A DNA stretch of 13,919 bases, from the NCBI GenBank assembly GCA_964480945.1, contig CAYZRX010000088.1, forward strand, positions 1 to 13,919, read 5' to 3'. The notes under the pieces were generated by a model. It saw nothing but the letters and a program-made list of their open reading frames with translations, was not told where the DNA came from and did no database searches. Made by a program: the position numbers and the translations under genes. Shown one piece after another: positions 6,975 through 13,136 of the stretch; positions within the stretch are counted from its first letter, which is position 1; the number at the start of each line of letters is the position of its first letter. The DNA comes from VGWB01 sp964480945 (lineage in GTDB: Bacteria; Bacteroidota; Ignavibacteria; UBA10030).

Positions 6975-7784
6975 ATGTCCAACTCGAGACCCATTGGCGT
7001 TTTTGATTCCGGCATCGGCGGGCTGACCGTCGTTCGGGCGTTGACGCACCGTCTCCCAAACGAGAACATCATCTACTTCGGCGACACGGCGCGGGTACCG
7101 TACGGCCCGAAGTCCTCCCAGGTGGTCCGCGAGTACGCGGCCCAGGATACCGATGTGCTCCTCCAGCAAAATGTCAAAATGATCGTCGTCGCCTGCAACA
7201 CCGTCTCCGCGGTTGCGCTGGATGTCGTGCAGAAGCGGGCAAAGGTACCAGTGACCGGCGTGATCATCCCCGGGGCTCAGGCGGCAGCAAGAGCCACAGT
7301 TAAGAAACGAGTCGGCATCATCGGCACGGTTGGCACCGTCAGCAGCAACGCTTACACCAACGCCCTCCGCCAGCTTGATGCCGGCATTCAGGTTTTCGGT
7401 CAGGCCTGCCCACTGTTCGTTCCGCTTGCGGAGGAAGGCTGGACCGATCATAAAGCGACGGAGCTGATCGCAAAGGAGTATCTCTTCCCGCTCACCCTTG
7501 AGAAGATCGACACGCTCATCCTCGGATGCACGCATTACCCGCTCCTCAAGGACGTCATCGGCCGCGTGTTGCACAACGCCGTAGCGCTCATCGACTCGGG
7601 TGAAGCGACAGCGGAGGCCGTCCGCATTTTGCTTGACGAGCAGGAGCTCCGCAACACGAGCACGTTGAAACCGAACCTGCAATTCTACGTGAGCGACGTG
7701 CCGCACAAGTTCACAGAGGTCGGAGAGCGATTTCTCGGGCAGAAGCTCGGGAGGGTCCATCGCGTCTCGGGGTTTGCAGCGTAG
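6975..7784 (+). CDS. murI: Glutamate racemase
   Basis: Converts L-glutamate to D-glutamate for peptidoglycan stem peptides; cytoplasmic, cofactor-independent, using two cysteines as acid/base. 269 residues, normal for the family. Visible motifs: IGVFDSGIGGLTVVRAL (7-23), YFGDTARVPYGPKS (34-47), VVACNTVSA with catalytic Cys74, and LILGCTHYPLL with catalytic Cys185. The ATG at 6975 has AGGGG (6962-6966) upstream. It lies 165 bases after glnD across a hairpin-rich gap, so it need not share a transcript. I see no convincing promoter of its own. Confidence 0.96.
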   Translation: MSNSRPIGVFDSGIGGLTVVRALTHRLPNENIIYFGDTARVPYGPKSSQVVREYAAQDTDVLLQQNVKMIVVACNTVSAVALDVVQKRAKVPVTGVIIPGAQAAARATVKKRVGIIGTVGTVSSNAYTNALRQLDAGIQVFGQACPLFVPLAEEGWTDHKATELIAKEYLFPLTLEKIDTLILGCTHYPLLKDVIGRVLHNAVALIDSGEATAEAVRILLDEQELRNTSTLKPNLQFYVSDVPHKFTEVGERFLGQKLGRVHRVSGFAA

Positions 7785-7876
7785 AATCCGGGACGTAATG
7801 GAATCTCAGGTTTTCACGCGGGATCGGACAATCTTCCAACTGCAAGAGTCGGCAGGCCGGACGCGCGAGCCGTCGT

Positions 7877-7905
7877 TTGCATCCACTTCCGAGATTATGT
7901 ACATT
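7877..7905 (+). promoter_or_regulatory. Sigma-70-like promoter for the deformylase gene
   Basis: TTGCAT (7877-7882), a 17-base spacer and TACATT (7900-7905). Transcription would start near 7912, giving a leader of only about 20 bases that carries the AGGAGG ribosome site (7919-7924). Confidence 0.5.
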
Positions 7906-7931
7906 GCCCCGGCACGTCAGGAGGTTTCCCC

Positions 7932-8453
7932 ATGGCCATCAAAGAAATCCTGCTTTTAGGCAACCCGATTCTTCGTCAGAAATGCACTCCCGTCAAATCA
8001 CCGACATCTGCTGAAATCCACTCCATCGTCGACGACCTGTGTGACACGCTCGCAGAGTTCCGCTCACTGCGGGGCTTCGGCCGCGGCATCGCGGCGCCGC
8101 AGATCGGATCCAACGCCCAGATCATTTATGTCAACTTCGAATACGCCGGCGCGTTGATCAATCCGAGAATCGTGAGGCGGAGCCGGAAGAAATTCCGGCT
8201 GTGGGACGATTGTTTCTCCTTCCCCGATCTCATCGCCTACGTCGAACGCAACTACTCCATCGAGGTCTCGTTCCTGAACGAGCGGGGGAAGCAGAAACAG
8301 ATCAAGGCCTCGGGCGCCCTCTCCGAGCTGCTCCAGCACGAGATCGATCACGTGAACGGGATCCTCGCCATCGACCGGGCGCTCGACTCACGGCACATTG
8401 TTTTTCGAAGCGAATACGAGAAGCTGGCCCACAAGACGCCCATGATGCTGTAA
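7932..8453 (+). CDS. def: Divergent peptide deformylase-family protein
   Basis: 173 residues, the size of bacterial peptide deformylases, which remove the formyl group from nascent N-terminal methionine using a bound metal. Motif 1 is GRGIAAPQ (50-57), close to GxGxAAxQ. Motif 3 is HEIDH (136-140), giving two metal-binding His and the catalytic Glu137. Motif 2, normally EGCLS, is DDCFS here (92-96): the metal-ligand Cys94 is kept but the flanking Glu-Gly and Leu are changed. The first motif is preceded by a long LRGFGR stretch. Catalytic residues are present, so activity is likely, but it may be a paralogue with different substrate preference. Start ATG 7932 has a strong AGGAGG at 7919-7924. 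Sequence alone does not show whether the genome has a second, canonical def. Confidence 0.85.
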   Translation: MAIKEILLLGNPILRQKCTPVKSPTSAEIHSIVDDLCDTLAEFRSLRGFGRGIAAPQIGSNAQIIYVNFEYAGALINPRIVRRSRKKFRLWDDCFSFPDLIAYVERNYSIEVSFLNERGKQKQIKASGALSELLQHEIDHVNGILAIDRALDSRHIVFRSEYEKLAHKTPMML

Positions 8454-8471
8454 CTCCCGTCACACCGGGAG
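8454..8471 (+). terminator. Weak hairpin after the deformylase gene
   Basis: CTCCCG (8454-8459) and CGGGAG (8466-8471) pair around TCACAC, beginning on the base after the TAA. No T-run follows, so termination is uncertain. Confidence 0.3.
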
Positions 8472-8537
8472 AGCCGGGAAAGCTCGAACGTACTTTCAAC
8501 GGTCGTAACCTTTCAGAGACGATCGATCACGACGAAT

Positions 8538-8542
8538 GGAGG
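8538..8542 (+). promoter_or_regulatory. Ribosome binding site that fixes the membrane-protein start
   Basis: GGAGG lies 5 bases before the ATG at 8548. It overlaps the upstream in-frame ATG at 8536, so initiation at 8548 is preferred. Confidence 0.6.
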
Positions 8543-8547
8543 ATCCC

Positions 8548-9108
8548 ATGGATCAGCCCACCGGCACCGGACCACAGCCACCGGCACAGCCGCCTCACCC
8601 TACTCCGCAACCGCAGCAACCACCAGGCCAGCCACCGCAACAGCAGCCCGCACCGCAGGCAGGGCCAAAGCCTCCCCCGCTCGGTTATGAATTCACGCCG
8701 CCGCAGAATGAGAACATCCGCCGCCTCTCGAGCAAAATGAAGTTCGTGGGCATTTTCTACATCGTCGCCGCCGTTCTGTTCGGCACCCTCGGCGTGGCCG
8801 CACTGTTCGTGATGCCCCTCGCCGGAATCATCTATATCATCGCCATGATTCCAGAGCTGCTCATCGGCATCTGGACGACAAAAGCGGCCTCATCCTTCCG
8901 GATGATTGTGGACACGAAGGGACACGACATCCCCCACCTGATGAACGCGGTCGTATCGCTCCGGAAACTTTATACCCTGCAGTATTGGTTATTAATCATA
9001 GCTCTGATGCTGATCGTCGTTTCCATCGCGGTTGTCGTGGTCTTGTGGATGTCCGGAATGCTGCCGATGCCGGGTGGAAGCGGGACCTACACGCTGCTCG
9101 CACAGTAA
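8548..9108 (+). CDS. Pro/Gln-rich membrane protein of unknown function
   Basis: 186-residue protein. Residues 1-50 are almost entirely Pro, Gln, Gly and Ala (PQPPAQPPHPTPQPQQPPGQ and similar), a disordered low-complexity tail. A soluble stretch (NIRRLSSKMKF) precedes a hydrophobic block with about two membrane segments (roughly 65-88 and 89-108). An amphipathic loop, TTKAASSFRMIVDTKGHDIPHLMNAVVSLRKLY in outline, follows, then a last membrane segment (about 148-170) and a short Gly/Pro-rich end. The middle part resembles DUF5362-type membrane proteins by eye, but I cannot confirm the family. The start is set by GGAGG at 8538-8542. It sits between the deformylase and pterin dehydratase genes; neighbours give no clear functional clue. 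Confidence 0.75.
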   Translation: MDQPTGTGPQPPAQPPHPTPQPQQPPGQPPQQQPAPQAGPKPPPLGYEFTPPQNENIRRLSSKMKFVGIFYIVAAVLFGTLGVAALFVMPLAGIIYIIAMIPELLIGIWTTKAASSFRMIVDTKGHDIPHLMNAVVSLRKLYTLQYWLLIIALMLIVVSIAVVVVLWMSGMLPMPGGSGTYTLLAQ

Positions 9109-9168
9109 TATGCGGCAGTGCAGGCCGAGAGCTCGTCGTTGAACCTCTTACAATCGCGTGATCCTCCT

Positions 9169-9450
9169 ATGCCACCGACACTTCTCACCGAAGAGCAGAT
9201 TCAGTCGAAGCTCAAGGAGCTCAAGAGCTGGACGCGGGCCGGAAACGAGATCCGCAAGCTCCTGGAGCTTGAGGACTTCGTCCATGCAATGGGGATTGTC
9301 AATTCCGTTGCGCTGCTGGCGGAAAAACAGAATCATCATCCCGACATCGACATCCGCTGGAACAAGGTCACGCTCGCCCTCTCCACCCACAGTGCCGGCG
9401 GGCTGACGGAAAGTGACTTCAAGCTTGCCAAGGCGATCGACGAGCTGTGA
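9169..9450 (+). CDS. phhB: Pterin-4a-carbinolamine dehydratase
   Basis: Dehydrates 4a-hydroxytetrahydrobiopterin to quinonoid dihydropterin, recycling the cofactor of aromatic amino-acid hydroxylases. 93 residues from ATG 9169, the usual family length. The active-site signature is complete: EKQNHHPDIDIRW (52-64) with His56, His57 and Pro58, then LSTHSAGGLTESD (71-83) with His74. An upstream in-frame GTG (9118) would add 17 residues unlike the family, so I rejected it. Neither start has a Shine-Dalgarno. No aromatic amino-acid hydroxylase is in the window. In bacteria without one, these proteins are thought to serve other pterin roles, so the physiological substrate is open. Confidence 0.92.
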   Translation: MPPTLLTEEQIQSKLKELKSWTRAGNEIRKLLELEDFVHAMGIVNSVALLAEKQNHHPDIDIRWNKVTLALSTHSAGGLTESDFKLAKAIDEL

Positions 9451-9562
9451 AGCGCGCACGTTGCCAGGCGAGCGGGCGATTCCGACGCGAAGAGCGAGAC
9501 GGAAGGGCGCTCGGTGAACTTTCGAATTGAAGATTGCGCGTTTTGTGTTCCGCTTCCCTGAA

Positions 9563-9665
9563 TCCCGCTTCGTGAGCGGAATCTCCCGCTCCTTGGATCC
9601 CGCCAATCGAGCGGGATCCCAGAAAGCGGGACAGGAGCGGGACGTCCCGCCGTTTTGTGGCGGGA
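9563..9665. repeat. Nested array of TCCCGC / GCGGGA palindromes
   Basis: In the 365-base gap between the pterin dehydratase and pyrE genes, TCCCGC occurs at 9563, 9584 and 9598, then its complement GCGGGA at 9611, 9626 and 9637, so the two halves mirror each other. The core is a perfect 9-bp hairpin, GGATCCCGC (9595-9603) / GCGGGATCC (9611-9619), with a 7-base loop. A separate hairpin TCCCGCC (9645-9651) / GGCGGGA (9659-9665) with loop GTTTTGT follows. A smaller one, CCGCT/AGCGG, sits at 9565-9579. The last full hairpin matches the one at 6895-6915. It may be a REP-like dispersed repeat cluster. The rest of the gap (9451-9555, 9666-9735) shows no gene I can support. Confidence 0.6.
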
Positions 9666-9735
9666 TGGATTGAACATTCCATGGCAGCAATAGTTCTCCC
9701 CACCGACGGCCCACCCGAATTCCAGTCGCGGTTCG

Positions 9736-9764
9736 TTGCACCTCAGGCGACTTCTTGCTATCTT
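9736..9764 (+). promoter_or_regulatory. Sigma-70-like promoter for pyrE
   Basis: TTGCAC (9736-9741), a 17-base spacer and TATCTT (9759-9764). Transcription would start near 9771, about 45 bases before the pyrE start codon. Confidence 0.55.
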
Positions 9765-9815
9765 TCCCTGTCAAACGGCCCGAAAATCACCACTTAACTA
9801 TCCTTACCGTCTCCC

Positions 9816-10397
9816 GTGAACCTCCCAAGAGACCAAGTTCTCGACATCTTTCGTGAAACCAAGGCCCTTCTCGAAGGGCATTTTCTCCTCACATCGGGAC
9901 TACACAGCCCCCAGTATTTTCAATGTGCCCGCGTTCTGCAGTATCCCAAATACCTTCACCTCTTCGCCGGTGAGATTGCCAAGCACTTCGAATACGCCGA
10001 CGTGGAGGTCGTGATCTCGCCTGCGATCGGCGGCATCGTCGTCGGGACTGAGGTGGGCCGGATGCTGCGCGTTCGCACCATGTTCGGCGAGCGAAAGGAC
10101 AGCAAGATGGAGCTCCGCCGCGGCTTTGAGCTCCTCCCGGGGGAGCGTGCTCTGGTCGTGGAAGACGTCGTGACGACGGGGGGATCCGTCTTCGAGGTCG
10201 CCGAGCTCGTAAAGAAAGGCAACGCGACACTCGCCGGCGTGGGTTATATCGTTGACCGGAGCAATGGCCGGATCAAGTTCGATGCAAAGCATTTCTCCGT
10301 GCTGCAGATGGACGTCGTCACCTACAAGCCCGAAGAGTGCCCGCTCTGCAAGGAGGGGATACCGGTCGTCAAACCGGGAAGCAGGGGTAACTACTGA
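9816..10397 (+). CDS. pyrE: Orotate phosphoribosyltransferase
   Basis: Joins orotate to PRPP to make orotidine 5'-phosphate, the fifth step of de novo pyrimidine synthesis; cytoplasmic. 193 residues. Visible: GHFLLTSGLHSPQYF (21-35) at the orotate site, FGERKDSKMELRRGF for the flexible catalytic loop (90-104), and the PRPP-binding ALVVEDVVTTGGS (112-124). The C-terminus ends CPLCKEGIPVVKPGSR, with the Cys-x-x-Cys pair at 175/178 common in this PyrE subfamily. Translation starts at GTG 9816, with no Shine-Dalgarno but a good promoter 45 bases ahead. The next gene begins within 72 bases, so cotranscription with the Nudix gene is likely. Confidence 0.95.
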   Translation: MNLPRDQVLDIFRETKALLEGHFLLTSGLHSPQYFQCARVLQYPKYLHLFAGEIAKHFEYADVEVVISPAIGGIVVGTEVGRMLRVRTMFGERKDSKMELRRGFELLPGERALVVEDVVTTGGSVFEVAELVKKGNATLAGVGYIVDRSNGRIKFDAKHFSVLQMDVVTYKPEECPLCKEGIPVVKPGSRGNY

Positions 10398-10468
10398 CCG
10401 GTTCATCGATGAGCAGAGATCAAGATCCTATCCCTCCATCAGGCAATTCACCTCTCCACACGCTACGA

Positions 10469-11011
10469 ATGCCAAACTTCAAAATCCTCAAGTCGGAAAA
10501 GCGATACACCGGCAAAGTCTTCAACCTGGTGATCGACGAGATTGAATATCCCTCGGGCAACCGCGCTCTGCGCGAGGTCGCGGAGCATCCCGGAGGTTCC
10601 GTTGTGGTTGCGATGCTGAGCGACGGGAATATTCTCCTCGTCCGCCAGTTCCGCTACCCGATGAAGAAGCACCTCTATGAACTCCCAGCCGGGAAGCTTG
10701 ACGCCGGTGAGGACCCTGCCGTGTGCGCGGCTAGGGAGCTGGAAGAAGAGACCGGCTATATCGCCGGTTCCCTGAGAAAGCTGACTGCGATCTACACAAG
10801 TCCGGGGTTTTGCAGCGAGCTGTTGCACATCTATCTCGCAACCGACCTCAAGACGTCGTCCCGAGGTCAGCAGTTGGAAGAAGGCGAGCTCGATCTGACC
10901 GTTCAACGGATGCCGCTGGAGCGTGCGGTCGAGATGATTGAGCAGGGGGAGATCGTCGACAGCAAGACGATCTGCGGGATCCTGCTAGCACAGAGAATGT
11001 TATCGAGATAG
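10469..11011 (+). CDS. nudF: Nudix hydrolase, ADP-ribose pyrophosphatase type
   Basis: Hydrolyses ADP-ribose to AMP and ribose 5-phosphate, or a related nucleoside diphosphate sugar. 180 residues from ATG 10469. The Nudix box is perfect (residues 75-97: G, five residues, E, seven residues, RELEEETGY), coordinating the catalytic metal. A Pro lies about 15 residues after it in YTSPGFCSE, a mark of ADP-ribose pyrophosphatases. The N-terminus (FKILKSEKRYTGKVF, EVAEHPGGSVVV) also fits that family. An in-frame ATG at 10409, 11 bases after pyrE, would add 20 residues that look unlike the family. Neither start has a Shine-Dalgarno, so the start is moderately uncertain. Probably cotranscribed with pyrE. 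Confidence 0.9.
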   Translation: MPNFKILKSEKRYTGKVFNLVIDEIEYPSGNRALREVAEHPGGSVVVAMLSDGNILLVRQFRYPMKKHLYELPAGKLDAGEDPAVCAARELEEETGYIAGSLRKLTAIYTSPGFCSELLHIYLATDLKTSSRGQQLEEGELDLTVQRMPLERAVEMIEQGEIVDSKTICGILLAQRMLSR

Positions 11012-11179
11012 GACACGGAAGATGCCGATTGAACGGCCTTTCGCTGATGCATATGAAGAAGTTGTTGAATTTCGGTAGGAAACAAGAGCTTAGACGGCGA
11101 ATCTTCTCTAACCCTAAAAAATGATCAGTCCCCATCCGCCTTTGTTGATTCTTCCGCGTCCCATTCTGACCGTCCGCCG

Positions 11180-12523
11180 ATGACCGCCGTTGAGCTCATA
11201 CGAAAGAAACGCGATGGCGCGTCGCTCACCGAGGAAGAGCTGCGCTGGCTGATTAACGAATACGTCCAGGGCTCAATCCCCGACTACCAACTGTCCGCTT
11301 TCCTCATGGCGTGCTTCTTTCGCGGGATGAACGTGGAAGAGACGCTGACGTTTACGAAACTCATGCTCCGCTCCGGCGAGATCGTCGATCTCTCCGAGAT
11401 CCCCGGCGTCAAAGTGGACAAGCACTCAACCGGCGGGGTCGGCGACAAAGTGTCCCTCATCCTGGCTCCCATCGTGGCAGCCTGCGGCGTCCCCGTGCCG
11501 ATGATCTCCGGCCGCGGCCTCGGACACACCGGCGGCACGCTCGACAAGCTCGAGTCCATCCCCGGTTTTCGGACCGATCTCACTATTTCCGAGTACAAGA
11601 GGGTTATCAAAGAGATCGGGCTCGTGATGATCGGCCAGACCAGCCAACTCGCCCCGGCGGACAAGAAGATGTACGCGCTTCGGGATGTGACCGCGACCGT
11701 CGAGTGCATTCCCTTGATCGCCGGAAGCATCATGAGCAAGAAGCTCGCCGAAGGAATCGACGCTCTTGTCCTCGACGTCAAGACGGGCCGGGGGGCGTTC
11801 ATGCAGACCAACCAGCAGGCGGTCGAGCTGGCCCGAACGCTCGTGCGCATCGGAAACGGATTTGGGAAGGAGACGATCGCTTTCATCACCGACATGGATC
11901 AACCGCTCGGGATGACGATCGGGAACTGGCTGGAGGTCGTCGAATCCGTCGAGTGCCTTCGAGGAGCCAGGGGCCGCACCGGCGAATCGACGGACTTGAT
12001 GGAAGTAACACACGTTCTCGCGGGCGCGATGCTCATGCTCGGCGAGAAGGCCCGGACGGTCGCCGAAGGAATCGATCTGTCGAGGCGCTCCATCGATGAC
12101 GGCTCTGCCTACCGGAAATTCCTCCAGCTTGTCGCAGCCCAGGGCGGCGATGTTTCTGCAATCGAGAACCTTGAGAAGTACCCCCTTTCAAAGCACTCCC
12201 TCGAGGTCAAAGCAGCGGCAGGCGGTTTCGTCGGAGAGATTCATCCCGTTGAGCTCGGCCTGACGAGCATCAGTCTGGGAGCCGGTCGCTCCCGACTCGA
12301 CGACGCCATCGATCCCAAGGCAGGCATCGTCTTGAAAAAGAAGGTCGGCGATACCGTCGCGGTGGGTGAAGTCCTCGCTGTATTCCTGACCGACAACGAG
12401 AGTGTCGTTGAACTTGCGCGCAAACGGATCCAGAATGCCTTCCGTATCCAGCGCGATTCCCCGAAGCACAAACCCCTGATTCTGAGCTACATTGACAAAG
12501 GCGGCGTGAAAACCTGGATGTAA
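11180..12523 (+). CDS. pdp: Pyrimidine-nucleoside (thymidine) phosphorylase
   Basis: Reversibly splits thymidine/uridine with phosphate into base and (deoxy)ribose 1-phosphate; pyrimidine salvage, cytoplasmic, normally a dimer. 447 residues, family-typical. Phosphate-binding KHSTGGVGDKVSL (81-93) and the family signature SGRGLGHTGGTLDKLESIPG (110-129) are intact. DVKTGRGAFM and the C-terminal beta-hammerhead domain (from about 345) follow. Sequence does not separate a broad PyNP from a thymidine-specific enzyme, so the symbol is provisional (deoA is the alternative). No Shine-Dalgarno precedes ATG 11180. The 168-base gap before it shows no firm promoter or gene. It follows pyrE and the Nudix gene, matching a nucleotide theme. 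Confidence 0.95.
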   Translation: MTAVELIRKKRDGASLTEEELRWLINEYVQGSIPDYQLSAFLMACFFRGMNVEETLTFTKLMLRSGEIVDLSEIPGVKVDKHSTGGVGDKVSLILAPIVAACGVPVPMISGRGLGHTGGTLDKLESIPGFRTDLTISEYKRVIKEIGLVMIGQTSQLAPADKKMYALRDVTATVECIPLIAGSIMSKKLAEGIDALVLDVKTGRGAFMQTNQQAVELARTLVRIGNGFGKETIAFITDMDQPLGMTIGNWLEVVESVECLRGARGRTGESTDLMEVTHVLAGAMLMLGEKARTVAEGIDLSRRSIDDGSAYRKFLQLVAAQGGDVSAIENLEKYPLSKHSLEVKAAAGGFVGEIHPVELGLTSISLGAGRSRLDDAIDPKAGIVLKKKVGDTVAVGEVLAVFLTDNESVVELARKRIQNAFRIQRDSPKHKPLILSYIDKGGVKTWM

Positions 12524-12579
12524 AAGGCCCCTCAGATACGAATCAACACCGCTGTCCCCCTTCCCCGTGCCAAACTTCC

Positions 12580-12608
12580 TTGCGTCGAATTTCAAAAGTC
12601 GCTAATTT
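12580..12608 (+). promoter_or_regulatory. Sigma-70-like promoter for the CBS gene
   Basis: TTGCGT (12580-12585), a 17-base spacer and TAATTT (12603-12608). Transcription would start near 12615. Confidence 0.5.
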
Positions 12609-12625
12609 GGGCAACCCGTAAGGCA

Positions 12626-12649
12626 GGTTCAGATCTTTTCGTCTGAATC
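12626..12649 (+). promoter_or_regulatory. Leader hairpin before the CBS gene
   Basis: GGTTCAGA (12626-12633) pairs with TCTGAATC (12642-12649), one G-T wobble, around an 8-base loop. It lies in the predicted 5' leader, 13 bases before the ribosome site, so it could affect translation or RNA stability. No ligand class is recognised. Confidence 0.35.
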
Positions 12650-12673
12650 TTCGATTGGGATGAAGGAGACCGC

Positions 12674-13132
12674 GTGAAACCGATCAGCGAAATCGTCGGC
12701 GAGAGGCCGCTCTACGCCATCACGCCGCACGTCACAGTGACCGAGGCCGCCCGATACATGGTGGAGAAAAACATCGGCGCGCTCCCCGTTGTTCAGGAAA
12801 ACAAGCTCGTCGGCATCTTTACCGAGCGAGATGCACTCGTGCGTGTTATCGCCAAAGGCATGAGCCCCAGCAAAACGAGGATCAGCGATGTGATGACGAA
12901 GGCAGTGATCGTCGCGAAAGCAGATGAGGACGTAGAATCCTGTCTCAGGAAGATGAAGGAATCACACTGCCGCCATCTGCCGATCCTGTCGGGTGAGCAG
13001 TTGATTGGGATGGTATCGATACGTGATTTGGTGTCGACCGTGGGAGATGAAAAAGAAGCGGACGCCGATTACCTGAACGCGATCCTCAGCATCCTTCAGC
13101 GGGAGCCCCCCAAGCGCTCGGAGAGTCTCTAA
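12674..13132 (+). CDS. Stand-alone two-CBS-domain protein
   Basis: 152-residue protein made of two CBS domains (about 8-62 and 72-126) and a short tail. Each has the usual pattern: VTVTEAARYMVEKNIGALPVVQENKLVGIFTERD in outline, then DVMTKAVIVAKADEDVESCL ... HLPILSGEQLIGMVSIRDLV. Paired CBS domains form a Bateman module that commonly binds AMP, ATP, SAM or NAD. No enzyme domain is attached, so it is probably a small energy- or nucleotide-sensing regulator of an unknown partner. GTG 12674 is well supported by AAGGAG (12663-12668), 5 bases away. It has its own promoter-like sequence. The stop is 4 bases from the stop of the convergent suhB gene, leaving no room for a separate terminator. Confidence 0.9.
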   Translation: MKPISEIVGERPLYAITPHVTVTEAARYMVEKNIGALPVVQENKLVGIFTERDALVRVIAKGMSPSKTRISDVMTKAVIVAKADEDVESCLRKMKESHCRHLPILSGEQLIGMVSIRDLVSTVGDEKEADADYLNAILSILQREPPKRSESL

Positions 13133-13136
13133 AAGC

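Noticed and set aside
6939..7760. Minus-strand open frame of 273 codons over murI
   Set aside because: Its whole length is antisense to an unmistakable glutamate racemase; it has no domain signature and no ribosome site.
9118..9450. Longer pterin dehydratase start at GTG 9118
   Set aside because: It adds 17 residues not typical of the family and has no ribosome site; ATG 9169 gives the usual length.
9563..9665. CRISPR array
   Set aside because: The repeated units are 6-9 bases, irregularly spaced and in both orientations; there are no constant-length spacers and no cas genes.
11311..12099. Plus-strand open frame of 262 codons inside pdp, and antisense frames at 11284-11895 and 11426-12013
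   Set aside because: All lie in other frames of a well-conserved phosphorylase; the products are Arg- or low-complexity-rich shadows.
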